This document shows, piece after piece, positions 1 to 8,199 of a stretch of DNA of 64,000 nucleotides. The notes under the pieces are model-generated. The model searched no databases. It was not told the origin of the DNA and was given only the letters and a program-made list of their open reading frames with translations. The DNA comes from Paucisalibacillus globulus. GTDB taxonomy: Bacteria; Bacillota; Bacilli; Bacillales; Amphibacillaceae. The stretch lies in the NCBI RefSeq assembly GCF_900184735.1, contig NZ_LT855386.1, forward strand, positions 456,988 to 520,987. Reading direction: 5' to 3'. Both the position numbers and the translations under genes were made by a program. Numbering within the stretch: position 1 is the stretch's first letter; every line of letters begins with the position of its first letter.

Positions 1-1647
1 AATCAATGGCATTAATGCTAAGCTACCGATTAACATAATGATCGCTATAGCAGATGTAATAATCTTATGGTTTAAAGTCCAGCGTAAAATTCCTTTATAC
101 CAATTAGCTAATTTACCAGCTTCTTTATGTTTGATTTCCTGTTTCTCACTATATAGTTTCTTTTTAAATAAGAAATGTGAGAGTGCTGGAACGATTGTAA
201 TCGCAACTAACAATGAACCACCTAATGCAAATGTCATGGTTAGAGCAAACGGTAAGAATAATTCACCGACCATTCCACCTACAAAGATTAGTGGAGCGAA
301 GACAGCCACTGTCACTAATGTAGAAGAAGCGATTGGCTTAAACATTTCAAGAGTAGCTTCACGAACTAAAGCTCTACCATTTAACTTTTCTTCACGTAAA
401 TGTAATCGTCTATAAATATTTTCAACTACTACAATGGAGTCATCGATAACTCGCCCTATCGCCACGGTTATCGCACCTAGAGTCATAATGTTAAGTGTAA
501 TATCCATCCAATTTAATAACATTAACGCAATAAATATGGAAACCGGAATAGATATTACAGAAATAATTGTTGATTTAAAGTCACGCAAGAATAGTAGAAT
601 GATGAGTACTGCAATCAATCCACCAAAAACAGCTTTTTCTACCATGGTCGCAACTGATTCCTCGATTGGTTGTCCTTGGTCAAGGGAAATATCAACAACT
701 AGCCCTTCAATATTTGCTTCTTCTTCCTTCATTAAATCTTTTACTTCATTTACTACGTCAACCGTATTCGCTTCTTGTCCTTTAACAACTTGAATTGCAA
801 TTGCATTCTCCCCATTAGTACGAGAAACCGATTGAACCTTACCAATAGTCTCAACAGAAGCAATCTCATTTAGTTTCACAAACGGAAGTGGTTGAGTCTC
901 AGAAGGAGTAACTGGAATTAGCATGTCTTTTAAATCATTCTCTGACATGAATTTCCCATCAATTGCAACAGCTTGCTCTCCCTCTTCAAATTCGTATAGT
1001 CCTAAAGATATTGCCATGTCGCTTGCTTGAATCATTTGTTTAACATCATCTTCAGTTATACCGAGTTCTGTTAATCTCTCTTCATCATATCGTAATTCAA
1101 TCTCTTCAATATGCTGACCGGTAATTGTTGCAGAAGCTACCCCATCTAATTTTTCAAGATTTGGAACGATAATCTCTTCAACTGTTGATGTTAATTCTAC
1201 AATATCCTCTGTCTCACTACTTATACTAAGAGCAACAACTGGCATCATGTCCATACTTATAGACGTAATAGTTGGTGCCTCCACACTATCAGGAAGTGTC
1301 ACATTATCAAGAGCAGAGTCAAGAGCTCTTTTTGCCTCGTCCATATCAATACCATAATCGTACTCAACTTGAATACTAGCCATATTGGCATATGAATTGG
1401 AATAAACTGCTTTAACATCTTCCAAATTCTCGACTGCTTTTTCTATTGGAATAGAAACCTCTTCCATAACCCTTTCAGGAGTTGCACCAGGATACACACC
1501 TGTTACCATTAAATATGGAATAGAGATATCCGGAATCATTTCTGTTTTCATACGAGAACCAGAATATATACCGGACACAATAATGATAATTGTTAACAGC
1601 CATACTGCTAGCTTGTTTTTAACTACAAAATTAACAAAACCTTTCAC
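1..1647 (-). CDS. swrC: RND efflux pump, SwrC/AcrB family (3' end outside window)
   Basis: The first 549 codons of an inner-membrane RND (AcrB/SwrC-type) proton-driven exporter are visible; the gene runs off the left edge. A first membrane segment follows the N-terminal MKGFVNFVVKNK stretch, then comes a large extracytoplasmic porter region (to about residue 330), then the membrane block with the family motif GRVIDDSIVVVENIYRRL around residues 400-415. Translation starts at a GTG: an ATG two bases upstream is followed at once by a stop, and AGGTG lies about 5 bases before the GTG. It is divergent from a TetR gene, the same arrangement as yerP(swrC)-yerO in Bacillus subtilis, where SwrC exports surfactin and confers drug resistance. 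The substrate here is unknown. Family assignment is firm; orthology to SwrC is inferred from the neighbour. Confidence 0.9.
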   Translation of the reverse strand, partial: MKGFVNFVVKNKLAVWLLTIIIIVSGIYSGSRMKTEMIPDISIPYLMVTGVYPGATPERVMEEVSIPIEKAVENLEDVKAVYSNSYANMASIQVEYDYGIDMDEAKRALDSALDNVTLPDSVEAPTITSISMDMMPVVALSISSETEDIVELTSTVEEIIVPNLEKLDGVASATITGQHIEEIELRYDEERLTELGITEDDVKQMIQASDMAISLGLYEFEEGEQAVAIDGKFMSENDLKDMLIPVTPSETQPLPFVKLNEIASVETIGKVQSVSRTNGENAIAIQVVKGQEANTVDVVNEVKDLMKEEEANIEGLVVDISLDQGQPIEESVATMVEKAVFGGLIAVLIILLFLRDFKSTIISVISIPVSIFIALMLLNWMDITLNIMTLGAITVAIGRVIDDSIVVVENIYRRLHLREEKLNGRALVREATLEMFKPIASSTLVTVAVFAPLIFVGGMVGELFLPFALTMTFALGGSLLVAITIVPALSHFLFKKKLYSEKQEIKHKEAGKLANWYKGILRWTLNHKIITSAIAIIMLIGSLALMPLI

Positions 1648-1665
1648 ATTTACACCTACCCTAAT

Positions 1666-1719
1666 TTGACATTACAAACTCATTTCTCTATACTAATGAC
1701 TAATCGGTCATTTTGTCAA
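1666..1719. promoter_or_regulatory. Divergent promoters with shared TetR-type operator
   Basis: On the plus strand TTGACA (1666-1671), 17 bp, TATACT (1689-1694) forms a near-consensus sigma-A promoter for the TetR gene. On the minus strand TTGACA (1719-1714), 18 bp, TAGTAT (1695-1690) forms a promoter for the RND pump. A palindrome with perfect 6-bp arms, AATGAC-N6-GTCATT (1695-1712), sits exactly in the pump promoter spacer and over the start point of the TetR promoter. One bound dimer could therefore block both transcripts. The sequence elements are seen; the repressor binding is inferred. Confidence 0.75.
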
Positions 1720-1752
1720 CTGATTAGAAGAATTATTAGGAGAAACTTTACA

Positions 1753-2586
1753 ATGAGTAAAAAGAAATTAATCATGGATAAATCTCTTGAATTATTTGCT
1801 AACCAAGGATTTGAAGCTACTTCTGTTCAACAAATAACAGACTATTGCGGAATTTCAAAGGGAGCTTTTTATTTATCATTTAAATCAAAGGACGAACTTA
1901 TTATTGCGCTAATCGATCACTTTATGCAGCAGTTAGCAGCGGACATTGACTCTGCGGTCACAAGCTCAAATTCAGATGATATTTTGTATTACTTTTACCA
2001 TACTAGCTTTCAATCATTCCAAAATCATGCCAATTTTGTAAAAATACTCCTGAATGAACAAACGCATACTTTTAATGATGCGTTACTAAACAAAATGCGC
2101 TATTACGATCGTAAAACAGATCAAACCATCCTGACTATGATTGAAAAAGTCTATGGTGAAGCAATAAACAATATTAAATTCGATTTGATTCTATCTATAA
2201 AAGGATTAATCAATGGTTATTCCGGTTATTTACTCTTCAATCGCATGGAATTTGATGTAGATCTGATATCTAGATCATTAGTTGAAAAAACGGATATACT
2301 TGCAAAGAATATTACCATGCCTTTTATTACGGAAGACAATGGAAAAATGTTTCAACAATTTCAAGAAGAAGAAGTTTCAGAGGACAATCTCCTGCAGTTA
2401 ATTAATACAACAATCGATGAACTGGAGGATTCAATTGCAAAAGAGTCCCTACTATTACTAAAGGAACAAATTCGAACCCCGACATATCAACAAGCTATTG
2501 TTAAAGGATTAATTGAAAATATTAAAAACCTCTCACAATACAAATGGTTAACACATCTGCTAACTAAATACTTTAACATTAACTAA
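1753..2586 (+). CDS. TetR/AcrR family regulator, YerO-like
   Basis: A 277-residue DNA-binding repressor. Residues 1-50 hold the TetR helix-turn-helix (MDKSLELFANQGFEATSVQQ, then ITDYCGISKGAFYLSFKSKDEL). The long C-terminal part is the ligand/dimer domain and is larger than the usual ~200-residue TetR proteins, like YerO of B. subtilis. The start chosen is the ATG preceded by TTAGGAGAAA; the reading frame is open further upstream to 1666, but that stretch contains the promoter. It is divergent from the RND pump and very likely represses both the pump and itself through the palindrome at 1695-1712. Confidence 0.88.
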   Translation: MSKKKLIMDKSLELFANQGFEATSVQQITDYCGISKGAFYLSFKSKDELIIALIDHFMQQLAADIDSAVTSSNSDDILYYFYHTSFQSFQNHANFVKILLNEQTHTFNDALLNKMRYYDRKTDQTILTMIEKVYGEAINNIKFDLILSIKGLINGYSGYLLFNRMEFDVDLISRSLVEKTDILAKNITMPFITEDNGKMFQQFQEEEVSEDNLLQLINTTIDELEDSIAKESLLLLKEQIRTPTYQQAIVKGLIENIKNLSQYKWLTHLLTKYFNIN

Positions 2587-2591
2587 TTAAG

Positions 2592-2621
2592 ACACTTCAA
2601 TATTGATTGAAGTGTTTTTTT
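2592..2621 (+). terminator. Rho-independent terminator after TetR gene
   Basis: A perfect 9-bp stem ACACTTCAA/TTGAAGTGT with a 6-base loop is followed directly by a run of T, a few bases after the TetR stop codon. Confidence 0.85.
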
Positions 2622-2745
2622 ACTACTCATGTTAATTCCGCCTCTAGACGGAGTAAAAACCCGCCTTAAGATTAATATCACTTAACTTCAATATGCTGTA
2701 TAATAAATTCAGATAAGTTAAATAAGTATTATTAGGGGGGATTTT

Positions 2746-4140
2746 ATGTTAAATAAGGCACTCATAGAAGATGTCCTTAATGCAGCATTAACTACTGGTG
2801 GCGATTTTTCAGAAGTCTTTGTAGAAGATCGATTTACGAATCGAATGAGTCTGCAAAGTAGTAAATTAGAAAAAAGTCTATCGGGGAGAGATTTTGGAGT
2901 CGGGATTCGTGTGTTCAAAGGGCTAAATAGTGTTTATGCCTATACGAATGACTTTTCAAAAGAAGGCCTATTACAGGCGGCAAACGCAGCATCACAAGCA
3001 ATTCAAAGTACACCAGGAGAACATAACATTGTATTACCATTAGTGAAACAGACCGTTAATACGATACACCCTATCCACCTCATGCCTAACAGTGTGGAAA
3101 AAACACGTAAACTACAAGTCTTACGTAAAGCAGATCAAATCGTAAGAGACTATCACTCATCTATTTCACAAGCTATTATAGGGCTGTTAGAAGAAGAGCA
3201 GCATGTACTTATTGCCAACTCTGAAGGTACATACGTTGAAGATACCCGCGTCAGGAGTCGTCTTGTCGTAAATGCAATCGCATCCAATGAACATGATATG
3301 CAAACTGGATTCTACGGACCTGGGAGATATCAGGGATTTGAATTTATAGAAGAGTTAGATCTTGAACATTATGCTAAAGAAGCTTCTCGTATCGCAGTCA
3401 CTATGTTACATGCTGATCCAGCTCCAAGTGGTAAATTCCCTGTGGTGATCGACAATGAATTTGGTGGCGTTATCTTTCATGAAGCATGTGGACACGGTTT
3501 AGAAGCTGCTGCTGTAGCTAAAAATAATTCAGTATTTGCTAACAAGGTAGGGGAAAAAGTCGCATCAGATTTAGTAACGTATATTGATGACGGGACCATT
3601 ACAAACGAATGGGGATCTATTAATATTGACGACGAGGGTGAGAAAGCCCGTAAAAACGTACTAATAGAGAATGGTATTTTGAAAGGTTATCTAATTGATA
3701 AATTTAATGCACGTAGAATGAATGCTGAATCAACCGGATCTGGAAGAAGAGAATCTTATAAATTTGCTCCTACATCAAGAATGACGAATACGTATATTGC
3801 ACCTGGTGAATCAACACCTGAAGAGATTATCGCCAATACTGAGTTTGGAATCTATGCGAAATATATGGGCGGTGGTTCTGTTAATCCAGCTACTGGGGAT
3901 TATAACTTTGCTGTTAATGAAGCTTATCTTGTAAAAGACGGAAAGATTGATAAACCAATACGAGGTGCTACTTTAATCGGAAACGGAGCTAAAACCATAC
4001 AGAAAGTAGATATGGTAGGAAATAATCTTGGTCATGGTGCAGGTATGTGTGGTGCTTCTAGTGGAAGTATTCCAGTCAATGTAGGGCAACCGATGTTACG
4101 TGTTAGTGAAATTACCGTTGGCGGAAAGGAGGCAAACTAA
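2746..4140 (+). CDS. tldD: TldD-like metalloprotease subunit
   Basis: A 464-residue member of the TldD/PmbA (modulator of DNA gyrase) family. The zinc-binding motif HEACGHGLEA (HExxxH type) lies around residues 245-254, in the canonical position after a DNEFGGVIF strand, and the GRRESYKFAPTSRMTNTYI block is present. TldD forms a heterodimer with TldE that degrades or matures small unfolded peptides in the cytoplasm. GGGGGG precedes the ATG. The partner gene starts on the base after the stop codon, so the two are translationally linked. No bacteriocin precursor or toxin-antitoxin gene is seen next to them. Confidence 0.93.
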   Translation: MLNKALIEDVLNAALTTGGDFSEVFVEDRFTNRMSLQSSKLEKSLSGRDFGVGIRVFKGLNSVYAYTNDFSKEGLLQAANAASQAIQSTPGEHNIVLPLVKQTVNTIHPIHLMPNSVEKTRKLQVLRKADQIVRDYHSSISQAIIGLLEEEQHVLIANSEGTYVEDTRVRSRLVVNAIASNEHDMQTGFYGPGRYQGFEFIEELDLEHYAKEASRIAVTMLHADPAPSGKFPVVIDNEFGGVIFHEACGHGLEAAAVAKNNSVFANKVGEKVASDLVTYIDDGTITNEWGSINIDDEGEKARKNVLIENGILKGYLIDKFNARRMNAESTGSGRRESYKFAPTSRMTNTYIAPGESTPEEIIANTEFGIYAKYMGGGSVNPATGDYNFAVNEAYLVKDGKIDKPIRGATLIGNGAKTIQKVDMVGNNLGHGAGMCGASSGSIPVNVGQPMLRVSEITVGGKEAN

Positions 4141-5493
4141 ATGGAATTACTTACATTTCGTGATCAACTCTTTGCAGAAGGTGAAAAATTAGGTTTCACA
4201 GATCTAGAACTCTATTATGAAAAGCAATCAGGATTTGGTTGTCAAATCTATAAAGGAGAAATAGACGATTATCGTTCTTCAACCGTTAATGGAGTATCGG
4301 TTCGAGGTCTCTATAATGGTAAAATGGGCTATGCTTATACCGAAAAGCTAGATGAGGATTCTGTTTCGTTCCTCTTAGATAATATCAAGGAGAATTCAAG
4401 CTTAATTGAAGATGATCCTCAAGACTTATTTGAAGGAAATACAAACTATGAAAAAATAGATTTCTACTCTACTAGACTTTCAGAAATATCTATCGAAGAA
4501 AAAATTGATTTTCTTAAAAAAGTGGAGAAAAAAATCTATGATTATGATAAGAGAGTTGTACAAACTGATTATGCTGCTATTCAAGATCAATTAGTAGAAA
4601 AAGCTTTATTTAATAATAAAGGCCTTGCATTACAAGATCGTAATAACTTTTTATTTGTAGTATTCTCAGTAGTAGTAAAAGAAAACGATGAGATTAAGTC
4701 TGATTTTTACTTTAAATTAACAAAAGACTTACATTCATTAAACCCAGAAGATATTGCCAAGGAAGCAGTAGAAAAGAGTTTGAGCCATTTAGGCGGAAAA
4801 TCATATTCAAATAAAACGTATCCGGTTATATTGAATAACTTTGCTGCTTCGAGTTTGTTGGCTACCTTCTCACCTTCTTTTTCGGCTAAGTCAGTTCAAG
4901 ATAATCAATCTCGACTTAAAGGAAAGATAGATCACAAGATAGCCTCTAGTGTAGTAACTCTGGTTGATAATCCGCATTTACCTGATGGAATACGTAGTGG
5001 TACTTTTGATTCTGAGGGTGTCCCAACTAAACAATTAACCATTGTAGAGGATGGGGTTTTAAAGACGTATTTTCACAATTTAAAAACCGCTAATAAAGAC
5101 GGGGTGGAACCAACCGGTCACGGACATAAATCATCCTACAAAGACTCAGTTGGTGTTAGTCCATCTAACTTTTATGTTGAACCAGGTAACAAGTCATACG
5201 AGGAATTATATGCCGGACTCGAAGAAGGAATTATCATTACAAGCTTAGCAGGACTTCATTCTGGAGCAAATCCAATTTCTGGTGACTTCTCTCTAGCAGC
5301 AGATGGGTTCTATGTCAAAGATGGCAAAATTGTTAGTCCAACAAACCAAATGACTATAGCTGGTAATTTCTTTGAATTAATGCAGGATATTGTAGATGTT
5401 GGTTCCGACCTAATTTTTTCTCCTATGGATTCTTATGGATACATTGGTTCCCCTTCATTAACAATAAAGGGATTAGCTGTTACAGTTGATTAA
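4141..5493 (+). CDS. TldE/PmbA-like protease partner
   Basis: A 450-residue TldD/PmbA-family protein. It lacks the HExxxH motif: the equivalent stretch (NKTYPVILNNFAASSLLATF, about residues 224-243) has no zinc ligands, as expected for TldE, the non-catalytic half of the heterodimer. GGAAAGGAGG in the end of tldD is its ribosome site. It ends in a strong terminator, so tldD-tldE form a two-gene operon. The family is clear; the substrate is unknown. Confidence 0.9.
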   Translation: MELLTFRDQLFAEGEKLGFTDLELYYEKQSGFGCQIYKGEIDDYRSSTVNGVSVRGLYNGKMGYAYTEKLDEDSVSFLLDNIKENSSLIEDDPQDLFEGNTNYEKIDFYSTRLSEISIEEKIDFLKKVEKKIYDYDKRVVQTDYAAIQDQLVEKALFNNKGLALQDRNNFLFVVFSVVVKENDEIKSDFYFKLTKDLHSLNPEDIAKEAVEKSLSHLGGKSYSNKTYPVILNNFAASSLLATFSPSFSAKSVQDNQSRLKGKIDHKIASSVVTLVDNPHLPDGIRSGTFDSEGVPTKQLTIVEDGVLKTYFHNLKTANKDGVEPTGHGHKSSYKDSVGVSPSNFYVEPGNKSYEELYAGLEEGIIITSLAGLHSGANPISGDFSLAADGFYVKDGKIVSPTNQMTIAGNFFELMQDIVDVGSDLIFSPMDSYGYIGSPSLTIKGLAVTVD

Positions 5494-5495
5494 AG

Positions 5496-5522
5496 AAAAG
5501 GTAGCCTAACCGGCTACCTTTT
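5496..5522. terminator. Bidirectional terminator between tldE-like and DUF2087 genes
   Basis: An 11-bp perfect stem, AAAAGGTAGCC/GGCTACCTTTT with a 5-base loop, followed by a T-rich stretch on the plus strand. Flanking A-rich sequence would also serve minus-strand transcripts that end here. Confidence 0.8.
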
Positions 5523-5805
5523 ACTTTTTCACTCGATATTCCATCCCATCCTTACTTCTATCAAGAAACTTATAATCAATTAAATACCTTCTAATCGTTG
5601 CAAAATCAAAATAAAAATCTTTGAGTAATTCATTTACCTCTTTTTCTGTGTATACCTTTTCTGAATTAAAACTATCTATTATATATTCTAAGATTATATA
5701 CTTTCTTTTCTCTTTGCTTGGAAATGTATTTAGTTTCCCTTCACTAAGGTAAGATTTTATGACTTTTTCTCTTTCATTATCAGTGATATCAAACTTTATT
5801 GTCAT
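5521..5805 (-). CDS. DUF2087 domain protein
   Basis: A 94-residue protein matching the small DUF2087 fold: FPSKEKRKYIILEYIIDSF followed by YTEKEVNELLKDFYFDFATIRRYLIDYKFL, a winged-helix-like pattern seen alone or attached to ArsR-type regulators. A GGGGGAGAAGG site lies right before the ATG. It starts 24 bases upstream-to-downstream in the same direction as the next gene (DUF4181) and is probably co-transcribed with it. A role in transcription regulation is plausible but not shown. Confidence 0.75.
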   Translation of the reverse strand: MTIKFDITDNEREKVIKSYLSEGKLNTFPSKEKRKYIILEYIIDSFNSEKVYTEKEVNELLKDFYFDFATIRRYLIDYKFLDRSKDGMEYRVKK

Positions 5806-5829
5806 CCTTCTCCCCCACTTTATTAATAT

Positions 5830-6579
5830 TTAAGGCAGTACCCATGCAAATTCATCTTTTTCAAGCAGCTGATATAATTTGTTACTTCCCACAACTTTAA
5901 AAGAATCAACATCCCCGTAGTCAATTATTATAGCTTTCTCATAAACTGTTAGTTTAAAATCCGTATCTCCCTCTAATATCAAATCATAATAACTATCTTT
6001 ATTCTTAATATCAACATCGCTAACACGAAGCTTTTCCGGCGATAATTCAGATAATAATTTAGAAATAATTCCATTATCTTCTAGGACAACTTCGCGCTTC
6101 TTTTCCATAATATCAAGGACATCTCTGGCATTTTCATTCCAAGAATAATTCACGATTTCGACTTGATCGATTGAATCAGGACTGAGTGTTTCTATTTCCT
6201 TCACAACCATTTTATACGGTTCCAAAGATTGATGTACAAAGAATATAGATCCAACAAATAGCACTAATGCACTACAAGTTAATACTAGTGTTAGTAGGTA
6301 TTCTTTCTCTTCCCTTTCATGTTTATATTCCATGTAAGTTCGATAGCCAAATAGTATAACTAGATATCCCAAAAACAAGTACAATTCTGCTGATGTATAG
6401 TTCATATAAACCAAAATTATTATAATAACAAATCCCAAAAACAAAGTTCGTTCAACCCACTTATGGGCTTTACTATAATACCTAAGAGGAGCAAAGTCCT
6501 GTTGAATATTATACTTTTTCTTTAATATTGCACTAACGATAAACATAATTACCAGAACAACAATAGTAAAAATTAACAT
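5830..6579 (-). CDS. DUF4181-like membrane protein
   Basis: A 249-residue protein. Residues 1-20 are a membrane segment, then comes KKYNIQQDFAPLRYYSKAHKWVERTLF and three more hydrophobic stretches up to about residue 125; this matches small Bacillus DUF4181 proteins. The remaining half is soluble and acidic, rich in E, D and K, and is longer than the basic DUF4181 domain. The start chosen is the ATG with GGAGG 6 bases upstream; an upstream in-frame extension to 6645 has no ribosome site. Function unknown. Confidence 0.65.
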   Translation of the reverse strand: MLIFTIVVLVIMFIVSAILKKKYNIQQDFAPLRYYSKAHKWVERTLFLGFVIIIILVYMNYTSAELYLFLGYLVILFGYRTYMEYKHEREEKEYLLTLVLTCSALVLFVGSIFFVHQSLEPYKMVVKEIETLSPDSIDQVEIVNYSWNENARDVLDIMEKKREVVLEDNGIISKLLSELSPEKLRVSDVDIKNKDSYYDLILEGDTDFKLTVYEKAIIIDYGDVDSFKVVGSNKLYQLLEKDEFAWVLP

Positions 6580-6756
6580 CTCATACCTCCAATACTTTCT
6601 GAATCTTATTAATAGTTTATCACAAAGGATTAAGTATGGCTTCAAGTAAGATAAATGGTACTATAAATACAAACGGCTGTAATTACAAAGTTTGTTACTA
6701 TTGATTAGAAACTGCGCGGCTAATAATTTTTATTTGGGAGCACCTAACCCCGCTAC

Positions 6757-6862
6757 GGAAATACACTCCGCTTTCCGCGGGCGGCTGGTGAGCCTCCTCG
6801 CGCTATCGCACTGCGGGGTCTCACCGATGCCTATCCTCCCGCAGGAGTCTCCGTGTATTTCC
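6757..6862. repeat. GC-rich palindromic repeat element, copy A
   Basis: About 106 bp, far richer in G+C than its surroundings. The ends GGAAATACAC (6757-6766) and GTGTATTTCC (6853-6862) are exact inverted repeats, and the interior (CCGCGGGC, GCCTCCTCG, CTGCGGGGTC, CCCGCAGGAG) can fold into a long imperfect hairpin. It is homologous to the reverse complement of copy B. Similar elements are scattered between genes in several Bacillaceae genomes. Confidence 0.7.
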
Positions 6863-6948
6863 CTCGCTAGTAAGAGTTCATATATTAGCACTATTTCTAA
6901 AGGTCATAATTTAACAAATAACTATAATTAGAAGACTCGACTAGCGTA

Positions 6949-7058
6949 GGCAGAATACGTAGACTCCTACGGGAATAGCACGTGTCCGAAGACCCCGCAG
7001 AGGCGATCTTTCCTCGAGGAGGCTGAGGCCGTGCCCGTGGAAAGCGGAGTATTCTGCC
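6949..7058. repeat. GC-rich palindromic repeat element, copy B (inverted)
   Basis: About 110 bp with exact inverted ends GGCAGAATAC (6949-6958) and GTATTCTGCC (7049-7058). Its reverse complement shares with copy A, in order, ACTCCGCTTTCC, AGCCTCCTCG, CTGCGGGGTCT and AGGAGTCT, so the two are copies of one element in opposite orientation. Confidence 0.7.
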
Positions 7059-7197
7059 GGAGCGGTAGCATAAATTCTCACCAGTTCTAATAAAGTTTAC
7101 CGTGCAGTTTCTATCTACTATTTGTTAAAAGTAACTAACCGAATAACAACAATCTTTATTAAACAGTCAAACAAACAGATGTGAAAAAGGATGATGT

Positions 7198-8079
7198 ATG
7201 ATGACAATTACTGAAGGATTTGTTCAAGTAACTGGAGGGAAAGTATGGTATCAACGTCATGATAAAAATACGAATAATGCACCAGTCATTGTGCTACATG
7301 GCGGACCAGGCTCATCACATTGGTCACTACAAGGATTGAAGGAATTAGCGGAAGTTACACCGGTTATTCTATATGATCAATTAGGATGTGGAAATTCAGA
7401 TCGCCCAAACGATACGACTCTTTGGAATATTGACCGCTTTGTGGAAGAAGTAAGACAATTAAAAGATGGGCTTGGACTAAATGAATTCCACCTTTTAGGT
7501 CATTCATGGGGTACAACACTTGCGGCAGCTTATTATCTTAAATATCCAGAAGGTGTTCAAAGCATCATTTTCTCTAGCCCATGTTTAAGTGCTCCTAGAT
7601 GGGCTGAAGATCAAAAGAGAAATCTAAAGAAACTTCCGATAGAAATTCAACAAACTATTGAAGAGTGTGAAAAAAAGGGGAATACAGATTCTGACGCATA
7701 CAAAGAAGCAACAAAAATCTTTAACAACCATTTTGTATGTCGACTATCAGAATTAAAAAGACCTCCCTTTCTAAAAGAAGGATCAAAATATAAAAACTCT
7801 GAAGTATATAATATTATGTGGGGTGCATCAGAGTTTGATGTAGCAGGTAACTTAAAGAACTTCGATTGCACACAGGAACTACATGAGATAGAAGTGCCAA
7901 CTCTATATACTTGTGGTAGATATGACGAAGCTACACCGGAGTCTACAGAGTATTTTAGTAGTTTAACACCTAATAGCAAGTTTCATATTTTTGAGAAGAG
8001 TGCTCACATGCCATATATTGAAGAAACGGATGAATTCATGAAGATCATGAAATATTTCCTATCATCTAATGCTTTATAA
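7198..8079 (+). CDS. pip: Proline iminopeptidase family alpha/beta hydrolase
   Basis: A 293-residue cytoplasmic peptidase of the S33 family, which removes N-terminal proline from small peptides. The oxyanion motif HGGPGSSHW is at residues 33-42, the nucleophile elbow GHSWGT near residue 100, the catalytic Asp in CGRYDEATP near residue 240 and the catalytic His in KSAHMPYIE near residue 267. The start is the first of two adjacent ATGs behind AAGGATG. Some members of this subfamily act on other substrates, so specificity is inferred. Confidence 0.85.
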   Translation: MMTITEGFVQVTGGKVWYQRHDKNTNNAPVIVLHGGPGSSHWSLQGLKELAEVTPVILYDQLGCGNSDRPNDTTLWNIDRFVEEVRQLKDGLGLNEFHLLGHSWGTTLAAAYYLKYPEGVQSIIFSSPCLSAPRWAEDQKRNLKKLPIEIQQTIEECEKKGNTDSDAYKEATKIFNNHFVCRLSELKRPPFLKEGSKYKNSEVYNIMWGASEFDVAGNLKNFDCTQELHEIEVPTLYTCGRYDEATPESTEYFSSLTPNSKFHIFEKSAHMPYIEETDEFMKIMKYFLSSNAL

Positions 8080-8104
8080 GTATTAGAAGAATATCTAAAG
8101 ACAT

Positions 8105-8133
8105 GGTGGAACTAGTATAAGATTAGTTCCACC
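8105..8133. terminator. Hairpin after iminopeptidase gene
   Basis: Perfect 10-bp stem GGTGGAACTA/TAGTTCCACC with a 9-base loop just after the pip stop codon. The following sequence is only moderately T-rich, so strength is uncertain; it may serve both converging genes. Confidence 0.55.
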
Positions 8134-8199
8134 TCATTTAGATATTCAACGACTTCTTAACTTACTCGATTATAAATTAGCTAATTAAATTTTATTATA

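Larger units (their letters stand above)
6707..7112. repeat. 400-bp repeat patch bounded by short inverted repeats
   Basis: The non-coding stretch between 6580 and 7197 is mostly this patch. Its ends carry AGAAACTGCGCGG (6707-6719) and its near-perfect inverted partner CCGTGCAGTTTCT (7100-7112, one mismatch), with weaker similarity continuing outwards. Inside are two GC-rich palindromic elements in opposite orientation (listed separately). No transposase or credible gene is present. Confidence 0.6.

Noticed and set aside
6692-6931. A 79-codon reading frame across the GC-rich repeat
   Set aside because: It has no ribosome site and lies in the palindromic element; its codons are those of the repeat, not of a gene.
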